Source: REEB470 sp032117095
GTDB taxonomy: Bacteria; Bacillota; Bacilli; Paenibacillales; YIM-B00363
Direction: 5' to 3'
Length of the DNA stretch: 50,594 bases
NCBI GenBank assembly: GCA_032117095.1
Contig: JAULZZ010000038.1
Coordinates: forward strand, 1 to 50,594
This document shows, piece by piece, positions 50,467-50,594 of the stretch (position 1 is the stretch's first letter; every line of letters starts with the position of its first letter). The notes under the pieces were generated by a model. That model was not told the DNA's origin. It did no database searches and saw nothing but the letters and a program-made list of their open reading frames with translations. Both the position numbers and the translations under genes were made by a program.

Positions 50467-50594
50467 AGTAGGGTGAAGTACACGGATCCAAGCGCGTACA
50501 CACCACGGACAACATCGCTACAATGCGTCATGCATACCAAATCCCAACGACGTCCAAACGCCCTAGCATGTGATGTTTTGTTGGTTTTTTGCGC
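50467..50594. other. Right edge, nothing recognised
   Basis: 128 bp after argF without a clear hairpin, promoter or reading frame. Confidence 0.4.

Noticed and set aside
1..50594. tRNA, rRNA, tmRNA or riboswitch genes
   Set aside because: None recognised on reading; no T-box sequence seen before proS and no lysine-type leader before patA.

Overview
The window looks like a chromosome segment of an endospore-forming, low-to-mid GC Bacillota (Bacilli). The evidence is gene order. It has rsmD-coaD-ylbJ (ylbJ is a sporulation membrane gene), the block rpsB-tsf-pyrH-frr-uppS-cdsA-dxr-rasP-proS-polC-rimP-nusA-ylxR-ylxQ-infB-rbfA-nrnA-truB-ribF in the Bacillus order, a PolC-type replicative polymerase, and strong AGGAGG-type ribosome binding sites with many GTG/TTG starts. 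Short EF-Ts and several secreted proteins with copper-amine-oxidase N-terminal (stalk) domains recall Paenibacillaceae/Alicyclobacillaceae-like Bacilli, but I cannot name the genus.

Layout. 0-0.9 kb: the left edge carries the start of a probable transposase, then a secreted DUF4214/BACON-like protein. 1.3-2.5 kb: patA aminotransferase. 2.7-4.2 kb: a small orphan gene and a nest of three miniature repeat families. 4.2-6.6 kb: rsmD, coaD, ylbJ. 7.0-14.2 kb: an unrecognised 126-aa protein, an HtrA-like protease fused to MORN repeats, an alpha/beta hydrolase, an AIM24-family protein, Mn-dependent pyrophosphatase, a LysM-M23 peptidase and a stalk-domain protein. 14.2-15.0 kb: gene-poor, with inverted repeats and a coding remnant. 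15.1-28.0 kb: ribosome/EF-Ts/UMP kinase/ribosome recycling, then isoprenoid and phospholipid genes, RasP protease, ProRS and PolC. 28.0-30.1 kb: a repeat-bounded, AT-richer insertion with an unrecognised secreted protein under a consensus promoter. 30.2-39.1 kb: the rimP-nusA-infB translation/transcription operon. 39.1-43.2 kb: a stalk-domain secreted protein, an ABC exporter pair and a small CxxC protein. 43.6-44.8 kb: rmuC. 45.0-50.5 kb: the arginine operon argC-J-B-D-F.

The most unusual content is a set of three families of short inverted-repeat elements, called here RepA, RepB and RepC. RepA (about 105 bp, ends ATACTAAACAC/GTGTTTAGTAT) occurs at least nine times, often between genes of essential operons. 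RepB (210-300 bp without other insertions, ends TACTAATTC/GAATTAGTA) occurs three times, each time between direct TAA repeats, twice inside the end of a RepA. RepC (about 98 bp, ends AGGGCACC) occurs twice, once inside a RepB. The elements therefore record their own order of insertion. No complete transposase is visible; the only candidate is the truncated reading frame at the left edge.

No rRNA, tRNA, CRISPR array or prophage is seen. All assignments come from reading the sequence and remembered family features; no searches were run.
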